Assembly: GCA_039566865.1 (NCBI GenBank)
Contig: CM076959.1
Span: 8,849,501-8,913,500, forward strand
DNA length: 64,000 nt
From: Aurelia coerulea
Taxonomy: Eukaryota > Cnidaria > Scyphozoa > Semaeostomeae > Ulmaridae
Direction: 5' to 3'
Every line of letters starts with the position of its first letter. Positions within the stretch are counted from its first letter, which is position 1. The notes below the pieces were generated by a model, which saw only the letters and a list, made by a program, of their open reading frames with translations, was not told the origin of the DNA and ran no database searches. This document shows positions 34,100 through 47,586 of this stretch, in pieces. Position numbers and translations under genes: made by a program.

Positions 34100-35965
34100 T
34101 TAAAGAACTAAAGTTTTAAAGAATGATGAGTGCAATACTCTTTGTAATAGAAATTGTAGCTAATAAAGTACGTTAATCGACACGTTTTGTGTTTTAATTT
34201 TGTTTTCTTTGAGACAAAAAACATTTAATTAATCGATGTTTGTTTATGCAGTAAAGCCAAAATGAGACTGAAGAAAAGCTAATGTCTATAGTAACGTTTC
34301 AAAGAATGGTTGCTGCAGTACTAATATAGTGCTTTAAAAGAAGTAACTGGCAGGACTAAAGTTTTAAAGAACGATGAGTGCAATACTCTTTGTAATAGAA
34401 ATTGTAGCTAATAAAGTACGTTAATTGACACGTTTTGTGTTTTAATTTTGTTTTCTTTGAGAAAAGAAACATTTAATTAATCGATGTCTGTTTATGCAGT
34501 AAAGCCAAAATGAGACGAAAGAAAAAGCTAATGTCTATAGTAATGTTTCAGATAATGGTTGCTGCAGAACTAATATAGTGCTATTAAAGAAGAAACTTGC
34601 AAAACTAAAGTTTTAAAGAACGATGAGTGCAATACTCTTTGTAATAGAAATTGTAGCTACGAAAGTATGTTAATCCACACTTTTTGTGCTTTTATTTTGT
34701 TTTCTTTGAGAAAATAAACATTTAATTAATCGATGTTTGTTTTTGCAGTAAAGCCAAAATGAGCCACAAGCAAAAGGTAATGTCTATAGTAATGTTTCCA
34801 AGAATAGTTGCTGTAGCACTAATGTAGTGCTATAAAAGAAGTAACTTGCAGAAGTAAAGTTTTAAAGAACGATCAGTGCAATACTCTTTATAATATAAAT
34901 TGTAGCTACTAAAGTACGTTGAACGACACTTTTTGTGCTCTTATTTTGTTTTCTTTGAGAAAATAAACTTTTAATTAATCGATGCAGTAAAGCCCTAATA
35001 AGACTAAAGAAAAAGCTAATGTCTATAGAAACGTTTCAAAGAATGGTTGCTGCAGTACTAATATAGTGCTTTAAAAGAAGTAACTGGCAGGACTAAAGTT
35101 TTAAAGAACGATGAATGCAATACTCTTTGTAATAGAAATTGTAGCTAATAAAGTACGTTAATCCACACTTTTTGTGTTTTAATTTTGTTTTCTTTGAGAA
35201 AATAAAAATTTAATTAACTGATGTTTTTTTATGCAGTAAAGCCAAAATGAGACTAAAGAAAAAGCTAATGTCTATAGTAATGTTTCCAAGAATGGTTGCT
35301 GTAGCACTAATATAGTGCTATAAAAGAAGTAACTTGCAGAAGTAACGTTTTAAAGAACGATGAGTGCAATACTCTTTGTAATAGAAATTGTAGCTACGAA
35401 AGTATGTTAATCCACACTTTTTGTGCTTTTATTTTGTTTTCTTTGAGAAAAAAAACATTTAATTAATCGATGTTTGTTTTTGCAGTAAAGCCAAAATGAG
35501 CCACAAGCAAAAGCTAATGTCTATAGTAATGTTTCCAAGAATGGTTGCTGTAGCACTAATGTAGTGCTATAAAAGAAGTAACTTGCAGAAGTAAAGTTTT
35601 AAAGAACGATCAGTGCAATACTCTTTATAATCTAAATTGTAGCTACTAAAGTACGTTGAACGACACTTTTTGTGCTCTTATTTTGTTTTCTTTGGAAAAT
35701 AAACTTTTAATTAATCGATGCAGTAAAGCCCTAATAAGACTAAAGAAAAAGCAAATGTCTATAGAAACGTTTCAAAGAATGGTTGCTGCAGTACTAATAT
35801 ATTGCTTTAAAATAAGTAACTGGCAGGACTAAAGTTTTAAAGAACGATGAGTGCAATACTCTTTGTAATAGAAATTGTAGCTAATAAAGTACGTTAATCC
35901 ACACTTTTTGTGTTTATATTTTGTTTTCTTTTGAAAAATAAACGTTTCATTATTCGTTGTTTTTT
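34100..35965 (+). repeat. Long-range duplicated block, copy 1 (offset ~15,880 bp)
   Basis: The markers CGATCAG (34871/50751 and 35608/51488), the TTAATTAACTGATG linker and TATTGCTTTAAAATAAG (near 35795/51675) match 49980-51845 at 15,880 bp. The offset is 15,879 before one base missing in GAAGAAAAGC near 34272. After 35965 the right-hand copy lacks one whole unit present here. Confidence 0.85.
34763..35250 (+). repeat. P-Q dimer module (first of ten)
   Basis: P is a 239-bp unit with GCCACAAGCAAAAG, CTGTAGCACTAATGTAG and GAACGATCAG. Q follows it with TTGAACG, CTCTTATTTTG, CCCTAATAAGAC, CTATAGAAACG and GCAGTACTA. GATCAG of P lies at 34871, 35608, 49267, 50751, 51488, 52725, 55940, 57919, 61589 and 62824, and in all ten cases Q follows directly. 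Confidence 0.85.
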
Positions 35966-36685
35966 GATGCACTAAATATAAATTGAGACGAAAGAAAAAG
36001 CTAATGTCTATAGTAATGTTTCCAAGAATGGTTGCTGCAGCACTAAGATCGTGCTTTAAAGAAGTAACTGGCAGGAGTAAAGTTTTAAAGAACGATGAGT
36101 GCAATACTCTTTGTAATAGTAATTGTAGCTACTAAAGTACGTTAATCGACACTATTTGTGTTTTAATTATGATTTCTTTGAGAAAAGAAACATTTAATTA
36201 ATCGATGTTTGTTTATGCAGTAAAGCTAAAATGAGACAAAAGAAAAAGCCAAATGTCTATAGTAATGTTTCCAAGAATAGTTGCTGCAGCACTAATATAG
36301 TGCTTTAAAAGAAGTAACTTAAAGAACTAAAGTTTTAAAGAATGATGAGTGCAATACTCTTTGTAATAGAAATTGTAGCTAATAAAGTACGTTAATCGAC
36401 ACGTTTTGTGTTTTAATTTTGTTTTCTTTGAGACAAAAAACATTTAATTAATCGATGTTTGTTTATGCAGTAAAGCCAAAATGAGACTGAAGAAAAAGCT
36501 AATGTCTATAGTAACGTTTCAAAGAATGGTTGCTGCAGTACTAATATAGTGCTTTAAAAGAAGTAACTGGCAGGACTAAAGTTTTAAAGAACGATGAGTG
36601 CAATACTCTTTGTAATAGAAATTGTAGCTAATAAAGTATGTTAATCGACACGTTTTGTGTTTTAATTTTGTTTTCTTTGAGAAAA
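35701..36685 (+). repeat. Long-range duplicated block, copy 1 (offset 13,660 bp)
   Basis: This region matches 49361-50345 at 13,660 bp, including the AAGATCGTGCTTTAAAG unit and the AATGAGACAAAAG and ACTTAAAGAAC variants. Together with the 15,880-bp match it shows that 34-37 kb and 49-52 kb share an origin but have since been reshuffled by whole units. Confidence 0.85.
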
Positions 36686-38550
36686 TAAACATTTAATTAA
36701 TCGATGCAGTAAAGCCCTAATAAGACTAAAGAAAAAGCTAATGTCTATAGAAACGTTTCAAAGAATGGTTGCTGCAGTACTAATATAGTGCTTTAAAAGA
36801 AGTAACTGGCAGGACTAAAGTTTTAAAGAACGATGAGTGCAATACTCTTTGTAATAGAAATTGTAGCTAATAAAGTACGTTAATCCACACTTTTTGTGTT
36901 AATTTTGTTTTCTTTGAGAAAATAAAAATTTAATTAACTGATGTTTTTTTATGCAGTAAAGCCAAAATGAGACTAAAGAAAAAGCTAATGTCTATAGTAA
37001 TGTTTCCAAGAATGGTTGCTGTAGCACTAATATAGTGCTATAAAAGAAGTAACTTGCAGAAGTAACGTTTTAAAGAACGATGAGTGCAATACTCTTCATA
37101 ATATAAATTGTAGCTACTAAAGTACGTTGAACGACACTTTTTGTTCTTTTATTTTGTTTTCTTTGAGAAAATAAACTTTTAATTAATCGATGCAGTAAAG
37201 CCAAAATAAGACTAAAGAAAAAGCTAATGTCTATAGTAACGTTTCAAAGAATGGTTGCTGCAGTACTAATATAGTGATTTAAAAGAAGTAACTGGCAGGA
37301 CTAAAGTTTTAAAGAGCGATTAGTGCAATACTCTTTATAATACAAATTGAAGCTACTAAAGTAAGTTCTTTCACTCTTTTTGGGGGTTTTTCTTTCTTTG
37401 AGAAAATAAGCATTTAATTATTCGATGTTTGTTTATGCATTAAAGCCAAAATGAGACTAAAGAAAAAGCTAATGTCTATAGTAATGTTTTCAAGAATGGT
37501 TGCTGCAGCACTAATATAGTGCTTTAAAAGAAGTAACTGGCAGAACTAAAGTTTTAAAGAACGATGAGTGCAATACTCTTTATAATACAAATTGTAGCTA
37601 CTAAAGTACGTTCTTTCACTCTTTTTGTGCTTTTATTTTGTTTTCTTTGAGGAAATAAACATTTAATTAATCGATGTTTGTTTATGCAGTAAAGCCAAAA
37701 TGAGACTAAAGAAAAAGCTAATGTCTATAGTAATGTTTTCAAGAATGGTTGCTGCAGCACTAATATAGTGCTATAAAAGAAGTAAATTGCAGAACTAAAG
37801 TTTTAAAGAACGATGAGTGCAATACTCTTTATAATAGAAATTGTAGCTACTAAAGTACGTTCTTTCACTCTTTTTGTGCTTTTATTTTGTTTTCTTTGAG
37901 AAAATAAACTTTCATTAATCGATGTTTGTTTATGCAGTAAAGCCAAAATGAGACTAAAGAAAAAGCTAATATCTATAGTAATGTTTCCAAGAATGGTTGC
38001 TGCAGCACTAATATAGTGCTATAAAAGAAGTAAATTGCAGAACTAAAGTTTTAAAGAACGATGAGTGCAATACTCTTTATAATAGAAATTGTAGCTACTA
38101 AAGTACGTCGAACGACTCTTTTTGTGCTTTTATTTTGTTTTCTTTGAGAAAATAAACTTTCATTAATCCATGTTTGTTTATGCAGTAAAGCCCTAAAAAG
38201 ACTAAAGAAAAAGCTAATGTCTATAGTAATGTTTCCAAGAATGGTTGCTGCAGCACTAATATAGTGCTATAAAAGAAGTAACTGGCAGGACTAAAGTTTT
38301 AAAGAGCGATTAGTGAAATACTCTTTATAATACAAATTGAAGCTACTAAAGTACGTTCTTTCACTCTTTTTGTGCTTTCATTTTGTTTTCTTTGAGAAAA
38401 TAAACTTTTAATTAATCGATGCAGTAAAGCCCAAATAAGATTCAAGAAAAAGCTAATGTCTATAGTAATGCTTTAAAGAATGGTTGGTGCAGCAATAATA
38501 TAGTGCTATAAAAGAAATAACTTGCAGAACTAAAGTTTTAAAGAACGATG
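36686..38550 (+). repeat. Array zone 6: TTCTTTCACTC subfamily
   Basis: Several units in a row carry GTACGTTCTTTCACTC. About 36700-37445 resembles 58000-58740, with the G5 markers 21,292 bp apart. No gene is seen. Confidence 0.8.
37356..37445 (+). repeat. G5 variant, TTTTTGGGGGTTTTT (first of four)
   Basis: The CACA/TGTG dyad and the start of the T-rich tract are replaced by CTTTTTGGGGG followed by a T run, and AATAAGCATTTAATTATTCG follows in three of the four copies. The G runs lie at 37382, 54514, 58674 and 59416. It is the only run of five G noticed in the array. Confidence 0.85.
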
Positions 38551-39048
38551 AGTGCATTACCCTTTATAATAGAAATTGTAGCTACTAAAAAACGTTAATC
38601 CACACTTTTTGTGTTTTAATTTTGTTTTCTTTTGGAAAATAAACGTTTCATTATTCGATGTTTTTTGATGCACTAAATATAATATTAGACGAAAGAAAAA
38701 GCTAATGTCTATAGTAATGTTTCAAAGAATGGTTGCTGCAGCACTAATATAGTGCTATTAAAGAAGTAACTTGCAGAACTAATGTTTTAAAGAACGATGA
38801 GTGCATTACCCTTTATAATAGAAATTGTAGCTACTAAAAAACGTTAATCCACACTTTTTGTGTTTTAATTTTGTTTTCTTTTGGAAAATAAACGTTTCAT
38901 TATTCGATGTTTTTTGATGCACTAAATATAATATTAGACGAAAGAAAAAGCTAATGTCTATAGTAATGTTTCAAAGAATGGTTGCTGCAGCACTAATATA
39001 GTGCTATTAAAGAAGTAACTTGCAGAACTAATGTTTTAAAGAACGATG
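38551..39048 (+). repeat. Two adjacent identical 249-bp monomers
   Basis: The units 38551-38799 and 38800-39048 read as identical base for base. Both are of the GAGTGCATTACCC, TAAAAAACGTT, TTTTGGAAAATAAACG, ATATTAGACG subfamily and share AACTAATGTTTT. This is a very recent one-unit duplication. Confidence 0.88.
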
Positions 39049-39834
39049 AGTGCAATACTCTTTATAATACAAATTGTAGCTACTAAAGTACGTTCTTTCA
39101 CTCTTTTTGTGCTTTTATTTTGTTTTCTTTGAGAAAATAAACATTTAATTAATCGATGTTTGTTTATGCAGTAAAGCTAAAATGAGACTAAAGAAAAAGC
39201 TAATATCTATAGTAATGTTTCCAAGAATGGTTGCTGCAGCACTAATATAGTGCTATAAAAGAAGTAAATTGCAGAACTAAAGTTTTAAAGAACGATGAGT
39301 GCAATACTCTTTATAATAGAAATTGTAGCTACTAAAGTACGTTGAACGACACTTTTTGTGCTTTTATCTTGTTTTCTTTTAGAAATTAAACATTTGATTA
39401 ATCGATGTTTGTTTATGCACTAAATATAAATTGAGACAAAAGAAAAAGCTAATATCTATAGTAATGTTTCCAAGAATGGTTGCTGCAGCACTAAGATAAA
39501 GCTTTAAAAGAAGTAACTGTTAGGACTAAAGTTTTAAAGAACGATGAGTGCAATACTCTTTGTAATAGAAATTGTAGCTAATAAAGTACGTTAATCCACA
39601 CTTTTTGTGTTTATACTTTGTTTTCCTCTGAAAAATAAACGTTTCATTATTCGTTGTTTTTTGATGCACTAAATATAAATTGAGACGAAAGAAAAAGCTA
39701 ATGTCTATAGTAATGTTTCCAAGAATGGTTGCTGCAGCACTAAGATTGTGCTTTAATTTAAGTAACTGGCAGAAATAAAGTTTTAAAGAACGATGAGTGC
39801 AATACTCTTTGTAATAGAAATTGTAGCTACGAAA

Positions 39835-41580
39835 GCATGTTAATCCACACTTTTTGTGCTTTTATTTTGTTTTCTTTGAGAAAATAAACATTTAATTAAT
39901 CGATGTTTGTTTTTGCAATATAGCCAAAATGAGACTTAAGAAAAAGCTAATGTCTATAGTAATGTTTCCAAGAATTGTTGCTGTAGCACTAATGTAGTGC
40001 TATAAAAGAAGTAACTTGCAGAAGTAAAGTTTTAAAGAGCGATGAGTGCAATACTCTTTATAATATAAATTGTAGCTACTAAAGTACGTTGAACGACACT
40101 TTTTGTGCTTTTATTTTGTTTTCTTTGAGAAAATAAACTTTTAATTAATCGATGCAGTAAAGCCCTAATAAGACCAAAGAAAAAGCTAATGTCTATAGAA
40201 ACGTTTCAAAGAATGGTTGCTGCAGTACTAATATAGTGCTTTAAAAGAAGTAAGTGGCAGGACTAAAGTTTTAAAGAGCGATGAGTGCAATACTCTTTAT
40301 AATACAAATTGTAGCTACTAAAGTACGTTAATTCAAACATTTTGTGCTCTTATTTTGTTTTCTTTGAGAAAATAAACATTTAATTAATCAATGTTTGTTT
40401 ATGCAGTAAAGCCAAAATGAGACTTAAGAAAAAGCTAATGTCTATAGTAATGTTTTAAAGAATGGTTGCTGCAGCATTAATATAGTGCTATAAAAGAAGT
40501 AAATTGCAGAACTAAAGTTTTAAAGAACGATGAGTGCAATACTCTTTATAATAGAAATTGTAGCTACTAAAGTACGTTGAACGACACTTTTTGTGCTTTT
40601 TTTTTGTTTTCTTTTAGAAATTAAACATTTAATTAATCGATGTTTGTTTATGCACTAAATATAAATTGAGACGAAAGAAAAAGCTAATGTCTATAGTAAT
40701 GTTTCCAAGAATGGTTGCTGCAGCACTAAGATAGTGCTTTAAAAGAAGTAACTGGCAGGACTAAAGTTTTAAAGAACGATGAGTGCAATACTCTTTGGAA
40801 TAGAAATTGTAGCTACGAAAGTACGTTAATCCACACTATTTGTGCTTTTATTTTGTTTCCTTTGAGAAAATAAACATTTAATTAATCGATGTTTGTTTAT
40901 GCAGTAAAGCCAAAATGAGCCTAAAGAAAAAGCTAATGTCTATAGTAATGTTTCAAAGAATGGTTGGTGCAGCACTAATATAGTGCTATAAAAGAAGTAA
41001 CTTGCAGAACTAAAGTTTAAAAGAACGATGAGTGCATTACCCTTTATAATAGAAATTGTAGCTACTAAAAACCGTTAATCCACATTTTTTGTGTTTTAAT
41101 TTTGTTTTCTTTTGGAAAATAAACGTTTCATTATTCGATGTTTTTTGATGCACTAAATATAATATTAGACGAAAGAAAAAGCTAATGTCTATAGTAATGT
41201 TTCAAAGAATGGTTGCTGCACTACTAATATAGTGCTATTAAAGAAGTAACTTGCAGAAGTAAAGTTTTAAAGAACGATGAGTGCAATACTCTTTATAATA
41301 CAAATTTAGCTACTAAAGTACGTTCTTTCACTCTTTTTGTGCTTTTATTTTGTTTTCTTTGAGAAAATAAACATTTAATTAATCGATGTTTGTTTATGCA
41401 GTAAAGCCAAAATGAGACTAAAGAAAAAGCTAATATCTATAGTAATGTTTCCAAGAATGGTTGCTGCAGCACTAATATAGTGCTATAAAAGAATTAAATT
41501 GCAGAAGTAAAGTTTTAAAGAACGATGAGTGCAATACTCTTTATAATAGAAATTGTAGCTACTAAAATACGTTGAACGAC
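39835..41580 (+). repeat. Duplicated block, copy 1 (offset 2229 bp)
   Basis: It pairs with 42064-43805. Markers are TTTTGCAATATAGCC (39911/42140), AGACCAAAG (GACC at 40172/42401) and GTAAGTGGCAGG. Small single-base differences occur, such as AAATTTAGC here (near 41303) and AAAACCG against AAAACG. Confidence 0.88.
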
Positions 41581-42063
41581 ACTTTTTGTGCTTTTATTTT
41601 GTTTTTTTTAGGAATTAAACATTTAATTAATCGATGTTTGTTTATGCACTAAATATAAATTGAGACGAAAGAAAAAGCTAATGTCTATAGTAATGTTTCC
41701 AAGAATGGTTGCTGCAGCACTAAGATAGTGCTTTAAAAGAAGTAACTGGCAGGACTAAAGTTTTAAAGAACAATGAGTGCAATACTCTTTGTAATAGAAA
41801 TTGTAGCTACGAAAGTACGTTAATCCACACTATTTGTGCTTTTATTTTGTTTTCTTTTGGAAAATAAATGTTTCATTATTCGATGTTTTTTGATGCACCA
41901 AATATAAATTGAGACGAAAGAAAAAGCTAATGTCTGTAGTAATGTTTCCAAAAATGGTTGCTGCAGCACTAAGATAGTGCTTTAAAAGAAGTAACTGGCA
42001 GGACTAAAGTTTTAAAGAACGATGAGTGCAATACTCTTTGTAATAGAAATTGTAGCTACGAAA

Positions 42064-43805
42064 GTATGTTAATCCACACTTTTTGTGCTTTTATTTTGTT
42101 TTCTTTGAGAAAATATACATTTAATTAATCGATGTTTGTTTTTGCAATATAGCCAAAATGAGACTTAAGAAAAAGCTAATGTCTATAGTAATGTTTCCAA
42201 GAATTGTTGCTGTAGCACTAATGTAGTGCTATAAAAGAAGTAACTTGCAGAAGTAAAGTTTTAAAGAGCGATGAGTGCAATACTCTTTATAATATAAATT
42301 GTAGCTACTAAAGTACGTTGAACGACACTTTTTGTGCTTTTATTTTGTTTTCTTTGAGAAAATAAACTTTTAATTAATCGATGCAGTAAAGCCCTAATAA
42401 GACCAAAGAAAAAGCTAATGTCTATAGAAACGTTTCAAAGAATGGTTGCTGCAGTACTAATATAGTGCTTTAAAAGAAGTAAGTGGCAGGACTAAAGTTT
42501 TAAAGAGCGATGAGTGCAATACTCTTTATAATACAAATTGTAGCTACTAAAGTACGTTAATTCAAACATTTTGTGCTCTTATTTTGTTTTCTTTGAGAAA
42601 ATAAACATTTAATTAATCAATGTTTGTTTATGCAGTAAAGCCAAAATGAGACTTAAGAAAAAGCTAATGTCTATAGTAATGTTTTAAAGAATGGTTGCTG
42701 CAGCATTAATATAGTGCTATAAAAGAAGTAAATTGCAGAACTAAAGTTTTAAAGAACGATGAGTGCAATACTCTTTATAATAGAAATTGTAGCTACTAAA
42801 GTACGTTGAACGACACTTTTTGTGCTTTTTTTTTGTTTTCTTTTAGAAATTAAACATTTAATTAATCGATGTTTGTTTATGCACTAAATATAAATTGAGA
42901 CGAAAGAAAAAGCTAATGTCTATAGTAATGTTTCCAAGAATGGTTGCTGCAGCACTAAGATAGTGCTTTAAAAGAAGTAACTGGCAGGACTAAAGTTTTA
43001 AAGAACGATGAGTGCAATACTCTTTGGAATAGAAATTGTAGCTACGAAAGTACGTTAATCCACACTATTTGTGCTTTTATTTTGTTTCCTTTGAGAAAAT
43101 AAACATTTAATTAATCGATGTTTGTTTATGCAGTAAAGCCAAAATGAGCCTAAAGAAAAAGCTAATGTCTATAGTAATGTTTCAAAGAATGGTTGGTGCA
43201 GCACTAATATAGTGCTATAAAAGAAGTAACTTGCAGAACTAAAGTTTAAAAGAACGATGAGTGCATTACCCTTTATAATAGAAATTGTAGCTACTAAAAA
43301 CGTTAATCCACATTTTTTGTGTTTTAATTTTGTTTTCTTTTGGAAAATAAACGTTTCATTATTCGATGTTTTTTGATGCACTAAATATAATATTAGACGA
43401 AAGAAAAAGCTAATGTCTATAGTAATGTTTCAAAGAATGGTTGCTGCACTACTAATATAGTGCTATTAAAGAAGTAACTTGCAGAAGTAAAGTTTTAAAG
43501 AACGATGAGTGCAATACTCTTTATAATACAAATTGTAGCTACTAAAGTACGTTCTTTCACTCTTTTTGTGCTTTTATTTTGTTTTCTTTGAGAAAATAAA
43601 CATTTAATTAATCGATGTTTGTTTATGCAGTAAAGCCAAAATGAGACTAAAGAAAAAGCTAATATCTATAGTAATGTTTCCAAGAATGGTTGCTGCAGCA
43701 CTAATATAGTGCTATAAAAGAAGTAAATTGCAGAAGTAAAGTTTTAAAGAACGATGAGTGCAATACTCTTTATAATAGAAATTGTAGCTACTAAAATACG
43801 TTGAA
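42064..43805 (+). repeat. Duplicated block, copy 2 (offset 2229 bp)
   Basis: This is the partner of 39835-41580. The spacing corresponds to nine monomers. Similarity ends near 43805, where the unit switches to the TTTTGGAAAATAAATG linker. Confidence 0.88.
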
Positions 43806-44220
43806 CGACACTATTTGTGCTTTTATTTTGTTTTCTTTTGGAAAATAAATGTTTCATTATTCGATGTTTTTTGATGCACTAAATATAAATTGAGACGAAA
43901 GAAAAAGCTAATGTCTATAGTAATGTTTCCAAGAATGGTTGCTGCAGCACTAAGATAGTGCTTTAAAAGAAGTAACTGGCAGGACTAAAGTTTTAAAGAA
44001 CGATGAGTGCAATACTCTTTGGAATAGAAATTGTAGCTACGAAAGTACGTTAATCCACACTATTTGTGCTTTTATTTTGTTTCCTTTGAGAAAATAAACA
44101 TTTAATTAATCGATGTTTGTTTATGCAGTAAAGCCAAAATGAGCCTAAAGAAAAAGCTAATGTCTATAGTAATGTTTCAAAGAATGGTTGGTGCAGCACT
44201 AATATAGTGCTATAAAAGAA

Positions 44221-45092
44221 GTAACTGGCAGGACTAAAGTTTTAAAGAACGATGAGTGCAATACTCTTTGTAATAGAAATTGTAGCTACGAAAGTACGTT
44301 AATCCACACTATTTGTGCTTTGATTTTGTTTTCTTTTGGAAAATAAATGTTTCATTATTCGATGTTTTTTGATGCACTAAATATAAATTGAGACGAATGA
44401 AAAAGCTAATGTCTATTGTAATGTTTCCAAGAATGGTTGCTGCAGCACTAAGATAGTGCTTTAAAAGAAGTAGCTGGCAGGACTAAAGTTTCAAAGAACG
44501 AAGAGTGCAATACTCTTTGTAATAGAAATTGTAGCTACGAAAGTACGTTAATCCACACTTTTTGTGCTTTTATATTGTTTTCTTTGAGAAAATAAACATT
44601 TAATTAATCGATGTTTGTTTGTGCAGTAAAGCCGAAATGAGCCTCAAGAAAAAGCTAATGTCTATAGTAATGTTTCCAAGAATGGTTGCTGTAGCACTAA
44701 TATAGTGCTATAAAAGAAGTAACTTGCAGAAGTAAAGTTTTAAAGAATGATGAGTGCAATACTCTTTATGATATAAATTGTAGCAACTAAAGTACGTTAA
44801 TCGACACTATTTGTGTTTTAATTATGATTTCTTTGAGAAAAGAAACATTTAATTAATCGATGTCTGTTTATGCAGTAAAGCCAAAATGAGACGAAAGAAA
44901 AAGCTAATGTCTATAGTAATGTTTCAGATAATGGTTGCTGCAGAACTAATATAGTGCTATTAAAGAAGAAACTTGCAAAACTAAAGTTTTAAAGAACGAT
45001 GAGTGCAATACTCTTTGTAATAGAAATTGTAGCTACGAAAGTATGTTAATCCACACTTTTTGTGCTTTTATTTTGTTTTCTTTGAGAAAATA
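44221..45092 (+). repeat. Duplicated block, copy 1 (offset 4020 bp)
   Basis: It matches 48241-49112 with constant spacing, including TTTGATTTTG (44320/48340), GACGAATGAAAAAG (44392/48412) and AAAGTTTCAAAGAACGAAG. Similarity begins after the dyad core and ends in the linker, so its ends fall in mid-unit. Confidence 0.87.
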
Positions 45093-45737
45093 AATGTTTC
45101 ATTATTCGATGTTTTTTGATGCACTAAATATAAATTGAGACGAATGAAAAAGCTAATGTCTATAGTAATGTTTCCAAGAATGGTTGCTGCAGCACTAAGA
45201 TAGTGCTTTAAAAGAAGTAGCTGGCAGGACTAAAGTTTCAAAGAACGAAGAGTGCAATACTCTTTGTAATAGAAATTGTAGCTACGAAAGTACGTTAATC
45301 CACACTTTTTGTGCTTTTATATTGTTTTCTTTGAGAAAATAAACATTTAATTAATCGATGTTTGTTTGTGCAGTAAAGCCGAAATGAGCCTCAAGAAAAA
45401 GCTAATGTCTATAGTAATGTTTCCAAGAATGGTTGCTGTAGCACTAATATAGTGCTATAAAAGAAGTAACTTGCAGAAGTAAAGTTTTAAAGAACGATGA
45501 GTGCAATACTCTTTATAATAGAAATTGTAGCTACTAAAATACGTTGAACGACACTTTGTGTGCTTTTATTTTGTTTTCTATTAGGAATTAAACATTTAAT
45601 TAATCGATGTTTGTTTATGCACTAAATATAAATTGAGACGAAAGAAAAAGCTAATGTCTATAGTAATGTTTCCAAGAATGGTTGCTGCAGCACTAAGATA
45701 GTGCTTTAAAAGAAGTAACTGGCAGGACTAAAGTTTT
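44985..45737 (+). repeat. Three-unit block, copy 1 (offset 2526 bp)
   Basis: The GACGAATG unit and its two followers occur at 44392, 45139, 47665 and 48412, forming two pairs 747 bp (three units) apart. The 45139 copy continues into CTATTAGGAATTAAAC (TTTTCTATTAGG at 45574 and 48100), 2526 bp from its partner. Confidence 0.85.
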
Positions 45738-46986
45738 AAAGAACGATGAGTGCAATACTCTTTGGAATAGAAATTGTAGCTACGAAAGTACGTTAATCCA
45801 CATTTTTTGTGTTTTAATTTTGTTTTCTTTTGGAAAATAAACGTTTCATTATTCGATGTTTTTTTGATGCACTAAATATAATATTAGACGAAAGAAAAAG
45901 CTAATGTCTATAGTAATGTTTCAAAGAATGGTTGCTGCAGCACTAATATAGTGCTATTAAAGAAGTAACTTGCAGAAGTAAAGTTTTAAAGAACGATGAG
46001 TGCAATACTCTTTATAATACAAATTGTAGCTACTAAAGTACGTTCTTTCACTCTTTTTGTGCTTTTATTTTGTTTTCTTTGAGAAAATAAACATTTAATT
46101 AATCGATGTTTGTTTATGCAGTAAAGCCAAAATGAGACTAAAGAAAAAGCTAATATCTATAGTAATGTTTCCAAGAATGGTTGCTGCAGCACTAATATAG
46201 TGCTATAAAAGAATTAAATTGCAGAAGTAAAGTTTTAAAGAACGATGAGTGCAATACTCTTTATAATAGAAATTGTAGCTACTAAAATACGTTGAACGAC
46301 ACTTTTTGTGCTTTTATTTTGTTTTCTTTTAGGAATTAAACATTTAATTAATCGATGTTTGTTTATGCACTAAATATAAATTGAGACGAAAGAAAAAGCT
46401 AATGTCTATAGTAATGTTTCCAAGAATGGTTGCTGCAGCACTAAGATAGTGCTTTAAAAGAAGTAACTGGCAGGACTAAAGTTTTAAAGAACAATGAGTG
46501 CAATACTCTTTGTAATAGAAATTGTAGCTACGAAAGTACGTTAATCCACACTATTTGTGCTTTTATTTTGTTTTCTTTTGGAAAATAAATGTTTCATTAT
46601 TCGATGTTTTTTGATGCACCAAATATAAATTGAGACGAAAGAAAAAGCTAATGTCTGTAGTAATGTTTCCAAAAATGGTTGCTGCAGCACTAAGATAGTG
46701 CTTTAAAAGAAGTAACTGGCAGGACTAAAGTTTTAAAGAACGATGAGTGCAATACTCTTTGGAATAAAAATTGTAGCTACGAAAGTACGTTAATCCACAC
46801 TATTTGTGCTTTTATTTTGTTTCCTTTGAGAAAATAAACATTTAATTAATCGATGTTTGTTTATGCAGTAAAGCCAAAATGAGCCTAAAGAAAAAGCTAA
46901 TGTCTATAGTAATGTTTCAAAGAATGGTTGGTGCAGCACTAATATAGTGCTATAAAAGAAGTAACTTGCAGAACTAAAGTTTTAAA

Positions 46987-47270
46987 GAACGATGAGTGCA
47001 TTACCCTTTATAATAGAAATTGTAGCTACTAAAAAACGTTAATCCACACTTTTTGTGTTTTAATTTTGTTTTCTTTTGGAAAATAAACGTTTCATTATTC
47101 GATGTTTTTTGATGCACTAAATATAATATTAGACGAAAGAAAAAGCTAATGTCTATAGTAATGTTTCAAAGAATGGTTGCTGCAGCACTAATATAGTGCT
47201 TTCAAAGAATGGTTGCTAGCACTAATATAGTGCTATTAAAAGAAGTAACTTGCAGAAGTAAAGTTTTAAA
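46987..47270 (+). repeat. Expanded monomer (284 bp) with doubled dyad core
   Basis: Within one unit the CAAAGAATGGTTGCT plus dyad segment occurs twice, starting at 47167 and 47203. The dyads AGCACTA-ATA-TAGTGCT lie at 47184-47200 and 47218-47234, 34 bp apart instead of about 249. The second copy reads GGTTGCTAGC because GC is lost from the TGCTGCAGCA palindrome. It was seen once. Confidence 0.88.
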
Positions 47271-47586
47271 GAACGATTAGTGAAATACTCTTTATAATAC
47301 AAATTGTAGCTACTAAAGTACGTTCTTTCACTCTTTTTGTGCTTTTATTTTGTTTTCTTTGAGAAAATAAACATTTAATAAATCGATGTTTGTTTATGCA
47401 GTAAAGCCAAAATGAGACTAAAGAAAAAGCTAATGTCTATAGTAATGTTTCCAAGAATGGTTGCTGCAGCACTAATATAGTGCTATTAAAGAAGTAACTT
47501 GCAGAACTAAAGTTTTAAAGAACGATGAGTGCAATACTCTTTGTAATAGAAATTGTAGCTACGAAAGTACGTTAATCCACACTTTT

